Assembly: GCA_902464645.1 (NCBI GenBank)
Contig: CABQKL010000055.1
Location: 1-14,038 of the forward strand
Direction: 5' to 3'
Length of the DNA: 14,038 nucleotides
DNA from: an uncultured Collinsella sp.
GTDB lineage: Bacteria; Actinomycetota; Coriobacteriia; Coriobacteriales; Coriobacteriaceae
In this document: positions 1 through 6,154 of the stretch, piece by piece
Numbering within the stretch: the stretch's first letter is position 1
Layout: every line of letters begins with the position of its first letter
Made by a program: the position numbers and the translations under genes
Notes under the pieces: generated by a model
Seen by the model: only the letters and a program-made list of their open reading frames with translations
Told to the model about the DNA's origin: nothing
Databases searched by the model: none

Positions 1-1071
1 ACCCTCGCTTGTGTTTTGGGCTTGGGCCTCGCGGCTCCTGCCTACGCCGATACCGCATCCGACCTTGCCGCTGCTCGTACGAAGCTCGAGCAGATCGGTA
101 CCCAAACCCAGCAGATTTACGATGAGCTCGCCACGCAGACGCAGGCGCTCGATCAGACTGCTGGCGAGATCACGCAAAAGCAGCAGGAGATTGCTGACGG
201 TCAGGCCAAGCTCTCGACCTATGTCGCCGGCGAGTACAAGACCGGCGGTCTGAGCCTGCTTCAGGTTCTAACGGGCGTTGACGACCTGAGCGATATGCTC
301 AACCGTCTGTTCTACTACGGCAAAGTTTCCGATAAGCAGGCTCAAACCATTCAAGAGGTCAAGGAGCTTAAGCAGCAGCTCACCGATAAGCAGGCCGAGC
401 AGGAGAAGAACGTCGCCGACACGCAGAAAAAGGTCGACGAGCTCAACGCCCAGCAAGCTGAGGCCCAGAACGTCGTAAACTCCCTGGATTCACAGCTGCA
501 GGCCGAGCTTGCCGCCGAGGCCGAGGCCAACGCCGCGCTGCAGGCCGGTATCAACGCCAGCACTGCCGAAAAGGCCACGGTGAGCAACGACACCGCCGGT
601 ACGACCGAGAACACCAACAATGGTGGCGGTACGACCAACAACGGCGGCGGCAACACGCCTGCGCCTGCGCCCGCTCCTGCCCCCACGCCGCAGCCCGTGA
701 CGCCCGCTCCGGCTCCGACGCCTTCCGCACCGAGCCAGTCCGTTGACGGCGGTACCGTTGTTTCGCGCGCCTACAGCAAGCTCGGATACGCTTACTCTTG
801 GGGCGGCATTGGACCGAACAGCTTTGACTGCTCCGGTTTTGTAAGCTATTGCCTCACGGGCCGTTATTGCCGCCTTGGCACGACCGGTACCTTCATGGGC
901 TGGACCCGTGTATCCGATCCCCAGCCTGGCGACGTCGTTGTTAACTCTTACCACACCGGCATCTACGTTGGTAACGGCCAGATGATCCATGCTTCCGACT
1001 ACAAAACGGGCGTCATCATCAGCTCCGTCGCAGCCGGTATGAACAACAACTACATCTTCGTACGCTACTAA
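1..1071 (+). CDS. Secreted NlpC/P60 peptidoglycan hydrolase, 5' end missing
   Basis: The reading frame is open from base 1, so the start codon lies upstream. The first visible residues are the end of a Sec signal peptide with a probable cut after APAYA (bases 37-48). A long Gln/Glu/Ala/Lys-rich coiled coil follows (about codons 17-190), then an Asn/Gly-rich stretch and a Pro-Ala repeat linker (about codons 195-245) and a C-terminal NlpC/P60 domain. The likely catalytic Cys is codon 277 in DCSGF, the His is codon 318 in YHTGIYVG, and the third residue is His 330 in MIHAS. In this family the Cys-His pair cleaves peptide bonds in peptidoglycan stems, often D-glutamyl-meso-DAP bonds. The coiled coil resembles that of RipA/CwlO-type hydrolases and suggests control of activity at the envelope; the exact substrate is inferred. 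An intrinsic terminator follows the stop. Confidence 0.93.
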   Translation, partial: TLACVLGLGLAAPAYADTASDLAAARTKLEQIGTQTQQIYDELATQTQALDQTAGEITQKQQEIADGQAKLSTYVAGEYKTGGLSLLQVLTGVDDLSDMLNRLFYYGKVSDKQAQTIQEVKELKQQLTDKQAEQEKNVADTQKKVDELNAQQAEAQNVVNSLDSQLQAELAAEAEANAALQAGINASTAEKATVSNDTAGTTENTNNGGGTTNNGGGNTPAPAPAPAPTPQPVTPAPAPTPSAPSQSVDGGTVVSRAYSKLGYAYSWGGIGPNSFDCSGFVSYCLTGRYCRLGTTGTFMGWTRVSDPQPGDVVVNSYHTGIYVGNGQMIHASDYKTGVIISSVAAGMNNNYIFVRY

Positions 1072-1094
1072 TTTATTACTACAGCGAACGAACG

Positions 1095-1133
1095 TGGGCC
1101 TCGCGATCTTGAATCACGAGGCCCATTCTTTTT
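1095..1133 (+). terminator. Intrinsic terminator after the NlpC/P60 gene
   Basis: A 9-bp perfect stem, TGGGCCTCG (1095-1103) with CGAGGCCCA (1117-1125), is followed at once by TTCTTTTT. It lies 24 nt after the stop codon and separates the hydrolase from degV. Confidence 0.88.
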
Positions 1134-1160
1134 GCCCCTACCGTTTGCCTTATATGATCA

Positions 1161-1197
1161 GGACGGCTATCTAGTATTCAAAACTAGATAGCCGTCC
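1161..1197. promoter_or_regulatory. 15-bp perfect inverted repeat, likely operator of degV
   Basis: The arms 1161-1175 and 1183-1197 are exact reverse complements with a 7-nt spacer (ATTCAAA). No T-run follows, so it is not an intrinsic terminator. It ends 19 bp before a perfect TATAAT at 1217-1222, so its right arm covers the -35 zone of degV. CAAAACTAGATA (1179-1190) recurs in the promoter of the DUF1836 regulator (complement of 2842-2853). The position fits a repressor or activator site. A structured leader from a further-upstream promoter remains possible. Confidence 0.6.
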
Positions 1198-1216
1198 AAT
1201 CAATCAAAAAGATGGC

Positions 1217-1222
1217 TATAAT
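1217..1222 (+). promoter_or_regulatory. Predicted -10 box of degV (TATAAT)
   Basis: A perfect TATAAT lies 29 bp before the degV start codon. The -35 position at 17-bp spacing (1194-1199, GTCCAA) is poor and falls at the end of the inverted repeat. This would fit a promoter that depends on, or is blocked by, a bound protein. Confidence 0.5.
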
Positions 1223-1251
1223 TGTTGGGGAACAATTAGAAAGGACCCTCA

Positions 1252-2118
1252 ATGAGCTGGGCACTTATCTCCGATTCGAGCTGCAATCTTCGCGATTGGC
1301 AACCAACCGCACCTCATACCACCTTTGCATTTGCACCCCTTAAGATCCGAGTGGGGGAGCGCGAATTTGTCGACGACCTCTCGCTCGATGTTCACGAGCT
1401 CAATTGCGCCGTGCAGGCGGAGTCGAGCGCTTCTTCGAGCGCCTGTCCAAGCGTAGGGGAGTGGGCTGAACTTTTTAAGCTTGCCGACAAGACGATCTGC
1501 ATGCCCATCTCGGAGGGCGTATCGGGAAGCTACAATGCCGCGGCCACCGCACGTGACATGGTGCTTGCCGAAGAGCCCAACCGTCAGATTCATTTGGTTA
1601 ACTCGCGAGCCGCAGGTGGCAAAATGGATCTAATTTTCCTGCTGTTCGACCGCTATCTTGCAAGCAATCCAAATGTTTCGTTTGAGGATGCCTGCGCCTA
1701 CTTCGATAGCTTGGAGCAGAACAGCAAGATCCTCTTTAGTTTATGCAATTACGAAAACCTTGCGAAGGCCGGACGCATCCCTAAGGCGGCCGGTGTTATT
1801 GCCAACAAGCTCAATATCCGCATTTTGGGCACGGCGAGCGAGGTGGGCGAAATTGAACTCGTTGGGCACACGCGTGGCGAAAAGAAGATGCTCAACAAGA
1901 TTATTGACACCATGGAGGCCGAGGGTTTCACGGGCGGCGAGGTCGTTATCGACCACGTCGAGAATGAGACGGGCGCCCAGGCACTAGCCAGCCGCATTGT
2001 GGAGCATTGGCCCGGCTCTAAGACCATCATCATGCCCTGCAACGGGCTAGATTCCTATTACGCCGAGATGCACGGTCTCATCATCGGTTACGGCATGGGC
2101 GTGGCTTCGGGTCGATAA
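1252..2118 (+). CDS. DegV family fatty-acid-binding protein
   Basis: This 288-residue protein has the usual DegV length. DegV (FakB) proteins bind one fatty acid and present it to the kinase FakA, which makes acyl-phosphate for phospholipid synthesis; they are cytosolic. Family signatures visible are DSS at 8-10, SACPS at 63-67 (the usual T-S-Q-P-S region), ISEGVSGSYN at 86-95 (usual ISSxLSGT), GRIP at 174-177 and the basic GHTRGEKK at 205-212. The C-terminus ends in GYGMGVASGR, a slightly divergent form of the glycine-rich ligand loop. The start is set by AGAAAGGA about 6 nt upstream. No fakA-like gene is in the window. The gene is convergent with a DUF1836 regulator that shares a promoter motif with it, so the two are probably functionally linked. 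The fatty acid bound cannot be told from sequence. Confidence 0.92.
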   Translation: MSWALISDSSCNLRDWQPTAPHTTFAFAPLKIRVGEREFVDDLSLDVHELNCAVQAESSASSSACPSVGEWAELFKLADKTICMPISEGVSGSYNAAATARDMVLAEEPNRQIHLVNSRAAGGKMDLIFLLFDRYLASNPNVSFEDACAYFDSLEQNSKILFSLCNYENLAKAGRIPKAAGVIANKLNIRILGTASEVGEIELVGHTRGEKKMLNKIIDTMEAEGFTGGEVVIDHVENETGAQALASRIVEHWPGSKTIIMPCNGLDSYYAEMHGLIIGYGMGVASGR

Positions 2119-2138
2119 CGTTCAACTAAGCAAAAACG

Positions 2139-2183
2139 CGGGCGGGACAAAGTGACAGATGGCTCTTTGTCCCGCCCGTTTTA
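2139..2183. terminator. Bidirectional intrinsic terminator between degV and the DUF1836 gene
   Basis: A 14-bp perfect stem, CGGGCGGGACAAAG (2139-2152) with CTTTGTCCCGCCCG (2165-2178), has a 12-nt loop. TTTTAT follows on the + strand, and an A-run at 2132-2136 gives U's on the - strand. It lies between two convergent stop codons (2118 and 2192) and can serve both genes. Confidence 0.88.
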
Positions 2184-2191
2184 TACATTGA

Positions 2192-2803
2192 CTAGCTATT
2201 AAAACCATTGAACTTGAGGTAGCTCATCAGGTACGCCTTCGATACAAAAGACGAAACCGCACTGCGTACGAGCAGCGACTCGCGCGTAACCTGATGTGCG
2301 GTATCGGGCACGGGAGTCTGCTCGACGGAAAACGCCGCACGAATCGATGCCTCGAGCTGATCGACAACATAATCAAAGGCGGTCGGAGCGTCATAGCTCA
2401 AGCGCTGAATATTAAAGAGCGCCTGAACCGCAGCGATGGGCAGCACCTGCTTAAAGATACAAATGGCGATAAGACGCGCAATCTGCTCACGGCCATACTG
2501 CTTTTTAACCGGCGCGGGAACGAGACCAACCTTCACGTAGTTATTGATCATCGATGGTGTGATAACGGGCTGCTCTACGCAAATCGAAAGCGGCTCCATC
2601 CACAGCGCAACATATTCAATAACCTGATCGCGATAGAGCGTAACGTTAGGCAGCTGGTCATAACGTGGCAGGCTCAACGCGTTGAGCTTACCCACCATAT
2701 CGGATTGAATAAATGCATCCGGCAGCACCGTAGGCTGAATATCCTCCGGCTTAATACTGACCGATGTATCGGACATCGGGATAACGTGTTTAACATGGTT
2801 CAT
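2192..2803 (-). CDS. DUF1836 domain protein, MerR-like HTH putative regulator
   Basis: The 203-residue protein matches my recollection of DUF1836 proteins: a winged-helix-like segment at about 80-130 (ITPSMINNYVKVGLVP, then KKQYGREQIARLIAI) that resembles a MerR-type DNA-binding half, followed by a helical C-terminal part with no metal or ligand motif I recognise. The start is ATG at 2803, because GGAGG lies 7-8 nt upstream; the frame stays open 37 codons further but that part covers the promoter and has no ribosome site. It has its own promoter between itself and the trxB terminator, and that promoter contains a motif shared with the degV operator. I infer that it regulates itself and degV. 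The direction of control and any ligand (an acyl chain would be logical) are unknown. Confidence 0.82.
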   Translation of the reverse strand: MNHVKHVIPMSDTSVSIKPEDIQPTVLPDAFIQSDMVGKLNALSLPRYDQLPNVTLYRDQVIEYVALWMEPLSICVEQPVITPSMINNYVKVGLVPAPVKKQYGREQIARLIAICIFKQVLPIAAVQALFNIQRLSYDAPTAFDYVVDQLEASIRAAFSVEQTPVPDTAHQVTRESLLVRSAVSSFVSKAYLMSYLKFNGFNS

Positions 2804-2827
2804 AAGAGGCCTCCGTTCATTTTCTAT

Positions 2828-2856
2828 ATTGTATTCTAGGTTATCTAGTTTTGCAT
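2828..2856 (-). promoter_or_regulatory. Predicted promoter of the DUF1836 gene with operator-like spacer
   Basis: On the - strand, ATGCAA (2856-2851) and TACAAT (2833-2828) are separated by 17 bp. The spacer contains CTAG-N5-CTAG (2848-2836). The stretch 2853-2839 reads CAAAACTAGATAACC, one base different from 1179-1193 in the degV upstream palindrome. An operator between -35 and -10 is the classic MerR-family layout. The -35 match is moderate. Confidence 0.5.
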
Positions 2857-2871
2857 ACCACATAGCCGCTA

Positions 2872-2917
2872 AGTAAAAGTGGTTGGACAGCACATTGATG
2901 TACCGTCCAACCACTTT
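2872..2917 (-). terminator. Intrinsic terminator of trxB
   Basis: A 13-bp perfect stem (2876-2888 with 2905-2917, core GTGGTTGGAC/GTCCAACCAC) has a 16-nt loop. On the - strand the stem ends in TTT and continues T-A-C-T-T, a short U-rich tail. It lies 42 nt past the trxB stop and upstream of the DUF1836 promoter. Confidence 0.75.
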
Positions 2918-2959
2918 GTTTAAAAAAGCAACCTTACATAAGATATATTATCGTACTTA

Positions 2960-3895
2960 TCAGCGTAAGAAAGCGTATGCGCTGGTAGCGGCTATGGCTC
3001 CGTCCGAAACAGCGGTCACAACTTGGCGTAAACGCTTGGAACGGATATCGCCGGCAGCAAATAAGCCAGGCGTGCGGGTTGCCATCGATTCGTCGGTCAA
3101 AATACCGCCGTCGGGCGCCAGTTCAACCAGATGCTCTACAAGCTCGGTATGGGGCTGTGTGCCAGCAAAGACAAAGATACCAAACGAGCCGGGATCGAAG
3201 GACTCGGAATAGGTTTCACCGGTAGCGTTTTCCTTAAACATAATAGTCATGGGCATGGCCTCGCCCGATAGTTCCACGATACTAGTTTGGTACCTAACTG
3301 AAATATTATCTTTTGCGAGCACCTTTTGAACCACGCCATCAGGAGCCCGGAACTGATCGCGGCGCAAGACGATGGTCACGCTGCTTGCGATTTCTGACAA
3401 GAACAGGGCTTCCTCACAGGCAGCATTACCGCCACCGATGACAAAGACCTGTTTACCGCGAAAGAACATGCCATCGCACGTCGCGCAATAAGAAACGCCA
3501 CGACCGCGATACGTATCCTCGCCAACAAAACCAGCAGATCGCGGCGTGGCACCCATGCAAGCGATAACGCTCGAGGCCAGCGTATCGCCCATATCGTGAT
3601 GCACCGTAAACAGCGCCGCATCCGCATCGTAATCGATACCCGTAACCATGCTCCATGTAACCTGTGCTCCCAGGCCCTCTGCATGTTGCTGAAAACGCTC
3701 GCCGAGTTCGGCGCCACTCAAGAGCGGAATGCCCGGATAGTTCTCGACCTCATTGGTTGTGGCGATCTGTCCTCCCGACATACCTTGCTCAATCACGGTC
3801 GTCGTTAGGTTGGCGCGCGCCGCGTAAATGGCTGCAGCATAGCCCGCAGGCCCGCCGCCGATAATAGCAACATCGATCGGCTGATGGGTAGTCAT
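2960..3895 (-). CDS. trxB: Thioredoxin reductase (NADPH, flavoprotein)
   Basis: The 311-residue length is normal for low-molecular-weight thioredoxin reductase, which passes electrons from NADPH through FAD and a redox disulfide to thioredoxin in the cytosol. The FAD-binding GGGPAG is at 13-18, and GGQIATTNEVENYPG at 41-55 is a strong family block. The redox motif CATC occupies 137-140, the NADPH-binding GGGNAACEEA spans 154-163, basic RRDQFRA lies at 178-184, and FAD-contacting GLFAAGDIR spans 277-285. The start is fixed by AGGAGGT 6 nt upstream of ATG 3895; the frame runs on upstream but overlaps the divergent neighbour and has no family similarity. The gene appears monocistronic, with its own terminator. 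No thioredoxin gene is adjacent. Confidence 0.96.
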   Translation of the reverse strand: MTTHQPIDVAIIGGGPAGYAAAIYAARANLTTTVIEQGMSGGQIATTNEVENYPGIPLLSGAELGERFQQHAEGLGAQVTWSMVTGIDYDADAALFTVHHDMGDTLASSVIACMGATPRSAGFVGEDTYRGRGVSYCATCDGMFFRGKQVFVIGGGNAACEEALFLSEIASSVTIVLRRDQFRAPDGVVQKVLAKDNISVRYQTSIVELSGEAMPMTIMFKENATGETYSESFDPGSFGIFVFAGTQPHTELVEHLVELAPDGGILTDESMATRTPGLFAAGDIRSKRLRQVVTAVSDGAIAATSAYAFLR

Positions 3896-4012
3896 GAAAA
3901 GACCTCCTGTCGAAGGATTGGCGTTCTTTGCGCTCATACCCAAATTTATGCGAACGTGACACTCATGCACTACAATGATTCTCTGTGAAACAAAGATGAA
4001 GGGGAGATATCG

Positions 4013-5314
4013 ATGGATCAGACGCAGACGAGCGACGACGCTCCCCTGCTCACGCACAGCACTCCCCAATCGGAACAAACCACGCTCTTGGCTCAGCAAA
4101 AACCTCTCGTGACTATCGTGCACGCCTCGGTCGGCTCGGGCCACAAGGCCGCCGCAAATGCGATTGCGCAGGCATTCGACCTCATCCGCGGCACCAATGG
4201 CATCCCAGAGGATGTTGAGATTGAAGTGCTCGATATCCTTGATTTTGGACGCATAAAATTCGACGGCAACAAAACGGCCGCCTCGTTTACCGGCGCCACG
4301 CGCCCAATCTATGACTTGACCTGGCGTTATACCCTTACCGGACACCTGCTTTGGGGCGGTGGCACGGCATGGTCGCGCATCATGTTCCCCGCATTTAACG
4401 AATACGTTCGAACTCGCAGGCCCATTGCCGTGGTAGCCACACATATCACGGCAGCCAACGTCGCCGTCGGCGCGCGCGTCATTACGGGCATCGACTATCC
4501 CGTCATTTGCGTACCGACCGATTACGAGGTCGAGGGCTGGTGGCCCCATAAGGACACCGACCTATTCTGCGTGGCAAACGAGTTTATGGCCGAAACACTC
4601 CGACCCCGTAAGGTTCCCGAGGCAAAGATCCGCATTACGGGCATCCCCATTCGCGCCGGGTTTGATACGGACTACAACCGCGAGGAAGAACTCGAGAAGT
4701 TCAATCTCCCCACAGACAAGCTCGTTGTGCTGGTGATGGCCGGCGCCAGTTTACCTCAACCGTACGTTCGCTTTCGCGCGGAGATGGACCGCACCCTCCC
4801 CTTCCTGCGCAGCTTCGAGGACATGCACTTTGTCTTTTTGCCGGGCAAGGATGCCGAATATGCCACCCGTCTCAAAACGCTTTTCGATGCCATGAAACTC
4901 GAGAACGTCATGGTTCTTGACTACGTCGATGACATGGCAGCGCTTATGCACGGCTGTGACCTGGCAATCCTCAAATCTGGCGGACTCACTGTTACCGAAT
5001 GCCTGTGCGCACACCTGCCTATGATTCTGCTGGGCAAGTCATATGGCCAGGAAAAGGCCAACACCACCATGCTCACCGGCATGGGCGCCAGCATGCATGT
5101 CACGACCGCACGCGAGCTCATCGTGACACTGCGCCATCTCCACGATCATCCCGAATCGCTCAAGGCACTGCTCATCAACGGCGAAGTTCTACGCCGTCCA
5201 CGCGCAGCCGAGGACATCGCCATCGCAACCATGGAGCTTGCAGGCAAGCCCCAAAAACGTAAACGAGCCTTCTGCCGCTTCTACTGGGGCGGGAAGCCTG
5301 CCCATATCAGGTAG
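4013..5314 (+). CDS. MGDG-synthase/UgtP-like GT28 glycosyltransferase
   Basis: The 433-residue protein has the two-domain GT-B form of MGDG synthases and UgtP diacylglycerol glucosyltransferases. After about 30 polar residues, HASVGSGHKAAANAIA (37-52) matches the acceptor-domain loop of that family. The C-terminal GT28 domain has MAGAS at about residue 243 and the nucleotide-sugar loop KSGGLTVTEC at 321-330. There are no membrane segments; the Lys/Arg-rich tail (KPQKRKR) suggests peripheral membrane attachment. The likely role is adding sugar to diacylglycerol for glycolipids or lipoteichoic-acid-like anchors. The sugar and acceptor cannot be read from sequence, and MurG is less likely because its motifs differ. 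The start follows AAGGGGAG with 6-nt spacing, and a TACAAT at 3971-3976 is a possible -10 with no convincing -35. A hairpin element begins 13 nt after the stop. Confidence 0.87.
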   Translation: MDQTQTSDDAPLLTHSTPQSEQTTLLAQQKPLVTIVHASVGSGHKAAANAIAQAFDLIRGTNGIPEDVEIEVLDILDFGRIKFDGNKTAASFTGATRPIYDLTWRYTLTGHLLWGGGTAWSRIMFPAFNEYVRTRRPIAVVATHITAANVAVGARVITGIDYPVICVPTDYEVEGWWPHKDTDLFCVANEFMAETLRPRKVPEAKIRITGIPIRAGFDTDYNREEELEKFNLPTDKLVVLVMAGASLPQPYVRFRAEMDRTLPFLRSFEDMHFVFLPGKDAEYATRLKTLFDAMKLENVMVLDYVDDMAALMHGCDLAILKSGGLTVTECLCAHLPMILLGKSYGQEKANTTMLTGMGASMHVTTARELIVTLRHLHDHPESLKALLINGEVLRRPRAAEDIAIATMELAGKPQKRKRAFCRFYWGGKPAHIR

Positions 5315-5327
5315 TGATTTACTGTCC

Positions 5328-5431
5328 GCTGACCGGCCCGACCCGCCTATATATCATCCCATGCTCAAACATTCTCGCTTCGCTGCGAAACTGCGCGTGG
5401 GACGATATATAGGCGGGTCGGGCCGGTCAGC
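5328..5431 (+). repeat. Hairpin element copy 1: perfect 28-bp stem, conserved loop core
   Basis: Arms 5328-5355 and 5404-5431 are exact reverse complements over 28 bp (outer end GCTGACCGGCCCG). Inside come one A-C mismatch (5356/5403), five more pairs (TCCCA/TGGGA), a T-G pair and two further pairs, then a loop containing CTCAAACATTCTCGC and GCGAAACTGC. The inner part is nearly the same as in the element at 5586-5694 but on the opposite strand, while the outer stems are unrelated. It begins 13 nt past the glycosyltransferase stop and would be transcribed in its 3' UTR. It may act as a 3' RNA structure, a terminator without U-tract, or a small mobile palindromic repeat. Confidence 0.85.
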
Positions 5432-5507
5432 TGCGTTTACGCACTACCAGCTGCGCCGGATCCCCCTATTAGAAGCTGCAAAGGCAAACCAAAGTAACTA
5501 ATTGCAG

Positions 5508-5552
5508 TTACCCGATACGGCAAAGAAACTATACCTTTGCCGCATCGGGTAA
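5508..5552. repeat. Hairpin with 18-bp stem, one mismatch
   Basis: The arm 5508-5525 (TTACCCGATACGGCAAAG) pairs with 5535-5552 except for one A-C mismatch (5517/5543), around a 9-nt loop AAACTATAC. It lies midway between the two related elements but shares no sequence with them. The immediate flanks lack T-runs on both strands; an ACTTTTG occurs 12 nt beyond the right arm. It may be a weak two-way terminator or an independent repeat. Confidence 0.6.
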
Positions 5553-5585
5553 TCGGAAAGATTAACTTTTGTTTCAAGCGAGTAG

Positions 5586-5694
5586 CCTCCCGCCCGCCTC
5601 TCACACATATCGTTCCACGCGCAGTTTCGCAGCGAGCGAAGCGAAGCGAGAATGTTTGAGCATGGAATGATATGTGTGAGAGGCGGGCGGGAGG
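5586..5694 (-). repeat. Hairpin element copy 2: perfect 26-bp stem, same loop core
   Basis: Arms 5586-5611 and 5669-5694 are exact reverse complements over 26 bp (outer end CCTCCCGCCCGCC). Read on the - strand, the same A-C mismatch follows (5668/5612), then five pairs TTCCA/TGGAA, where copy 1 has TCCCA/TGGGA. The loop core matches copy 1 except for 9 extra bases of CGCTT-type repetition. It begins 12 nt past the dut stop codon and, relative to dut transcription, has the same orientation that copy 1 has relative to the glycosyltransferase. Confidence 0.85.
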
Positions 5695-5706
5695 GGTACG
5701 AGCGCC

Positions 5707-6150
5707 CTAGGCGACGCCGCTAGAACCGAAACCGCCGGCTCCTCGGTCGGTTTTATCTAGTTCGTCTACCTCTACGAGATTGACCGTGGGGACTTCTTGG
5801 ATGACGAGTTGCGCGATGCGGTCGCCTTTGTTGATCTGGATATTGTTGGTGGGATCCAGGTTGATGAGGATGACCTTAAGCTCGCCTCGATAGTGGGCGT
5901 CGATGAGACCGGGCGTGTTGACTATAGACAGGCCCTGCTTAATGGCTAGACCGCTGCGGGGCTGGACAAAGCCGGCGTAGCCATCGGGCAGCGCAATGGC
6001 CAAGCCAGTGGAAACCAAACGTCGCTCAAAGGGCTTGAGGGTACAGTCTTCGTTGGCGCGGAGGTCAAGGCCGGCATCTGTGGGATGAGCGTATTTGGGA
6101 AGCTCGACCGTGGGATCGAGACGCTTAATGTTAACGGTAATGTTGGACAT
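5707..6150 (-). CDS. dut: Deoxyuridine 5'-triphosphate nucleotidohydrolase (dUTPase)
   Basis: The 147-residue protein is a typical trimeric dUTPase, which hydrolyses dUTP to dUMP and diphosphate to keep uracil out of DNA and supply dUMP for thymidylate. All five motifs are present in order: DAGLDLRA (25-32), PRSGLAI (64-70), NTPGLIDAHYRGE (78-90, with catalytic-site Asp84), GDRIAQLVI (109-117) and the C-terminal Gly-rich arm RGAGGFGSSG (136-145). His86 stands where Asp is common in the YRG motif, a mild variation. The start follows nrdR by 4 nt, and its ribosome site AAGGTGA overlaps the nrdR stop codon, so the two are co-transcribed and probably coupled. With LysM protein and nrdR it may fall under LexA control, as an SOS-linked nucleotide-pool function. 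A long hairpin element follows the stop. Confidence 0.97.
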   Translation of the reverse strand: MSNITVNIKRLDPTVELPKYAHPTDAGLDLRANEDCTLKPFERRLVSTGLAIALPDGYAGFVQPRSGLAIKQGLSIVNTPGLIDAHYRGELKVILINLDPTNNIQINKGDRIAQLVIQEVPTVNLVEVDELDKTDRGAGGFGSSGVA

Positions 6151-6154
6151 GAAA

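Larger units (their letters stand above)
5315..5706. other. 392-nt convergent intergenic region with three hairpins, no gene
   Basis: This stretch lies between the stop codons of the glycosyltransferase (+) and dut (-). No reading frame in it has a plausible ribosome site and protein character. It holds two related long hairpin elements (5328-5431 and 5586-5694) and one unrelated hairpin (5508-5552). CAGCTGCG occurs twice just right of the first element (5428-5435 and 5448-5455). None of the three stems is directly followed by a good T-run on the strand that would use it. Confidence 0.85.

Noticed and set aside
490..990. 166-codon antisense frame in the NlpC/P60 gene
   Set aside because: It is an Arg/Gly/Ala-rich shadow of the Pro-Ala linker and NlpC domain, with no start signal.
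1161..1197. Inverted repeat before degV as a transcription terminator
   Set aside because: No T-run follows on either strand, and a proper terminator already lies at 1095-1133. Operator is the better reading.
2804..2914. Longer DUF1836 start at 2914
   Set aside because: It would run through the predicted promoter and the trxB terminator hairpin, and no ribosome site precedes it.
3896..4549. N-terminal extension of trxB by 218 codons
   Set aside because: The extension lies antisense to the glycosyltransferase gene and has no thioredoxin-reductase similarity. A strong AGGAGGT precedes ATG 3895.
5238..5501. 87-codon + frame crossing the first hairpin element
   Set aside because: It overlaps the glycosyltransferase end in another frame and then reads through the palindrome, with no ribosome site or protein character.
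5328..5694. Inverted repeats as an insertion sequence or CRISPR-like array
   Set aside because: There is no transposase, no even repeat-spacer pattern and no visible target duplication. The two copies are inverted single hairpins.
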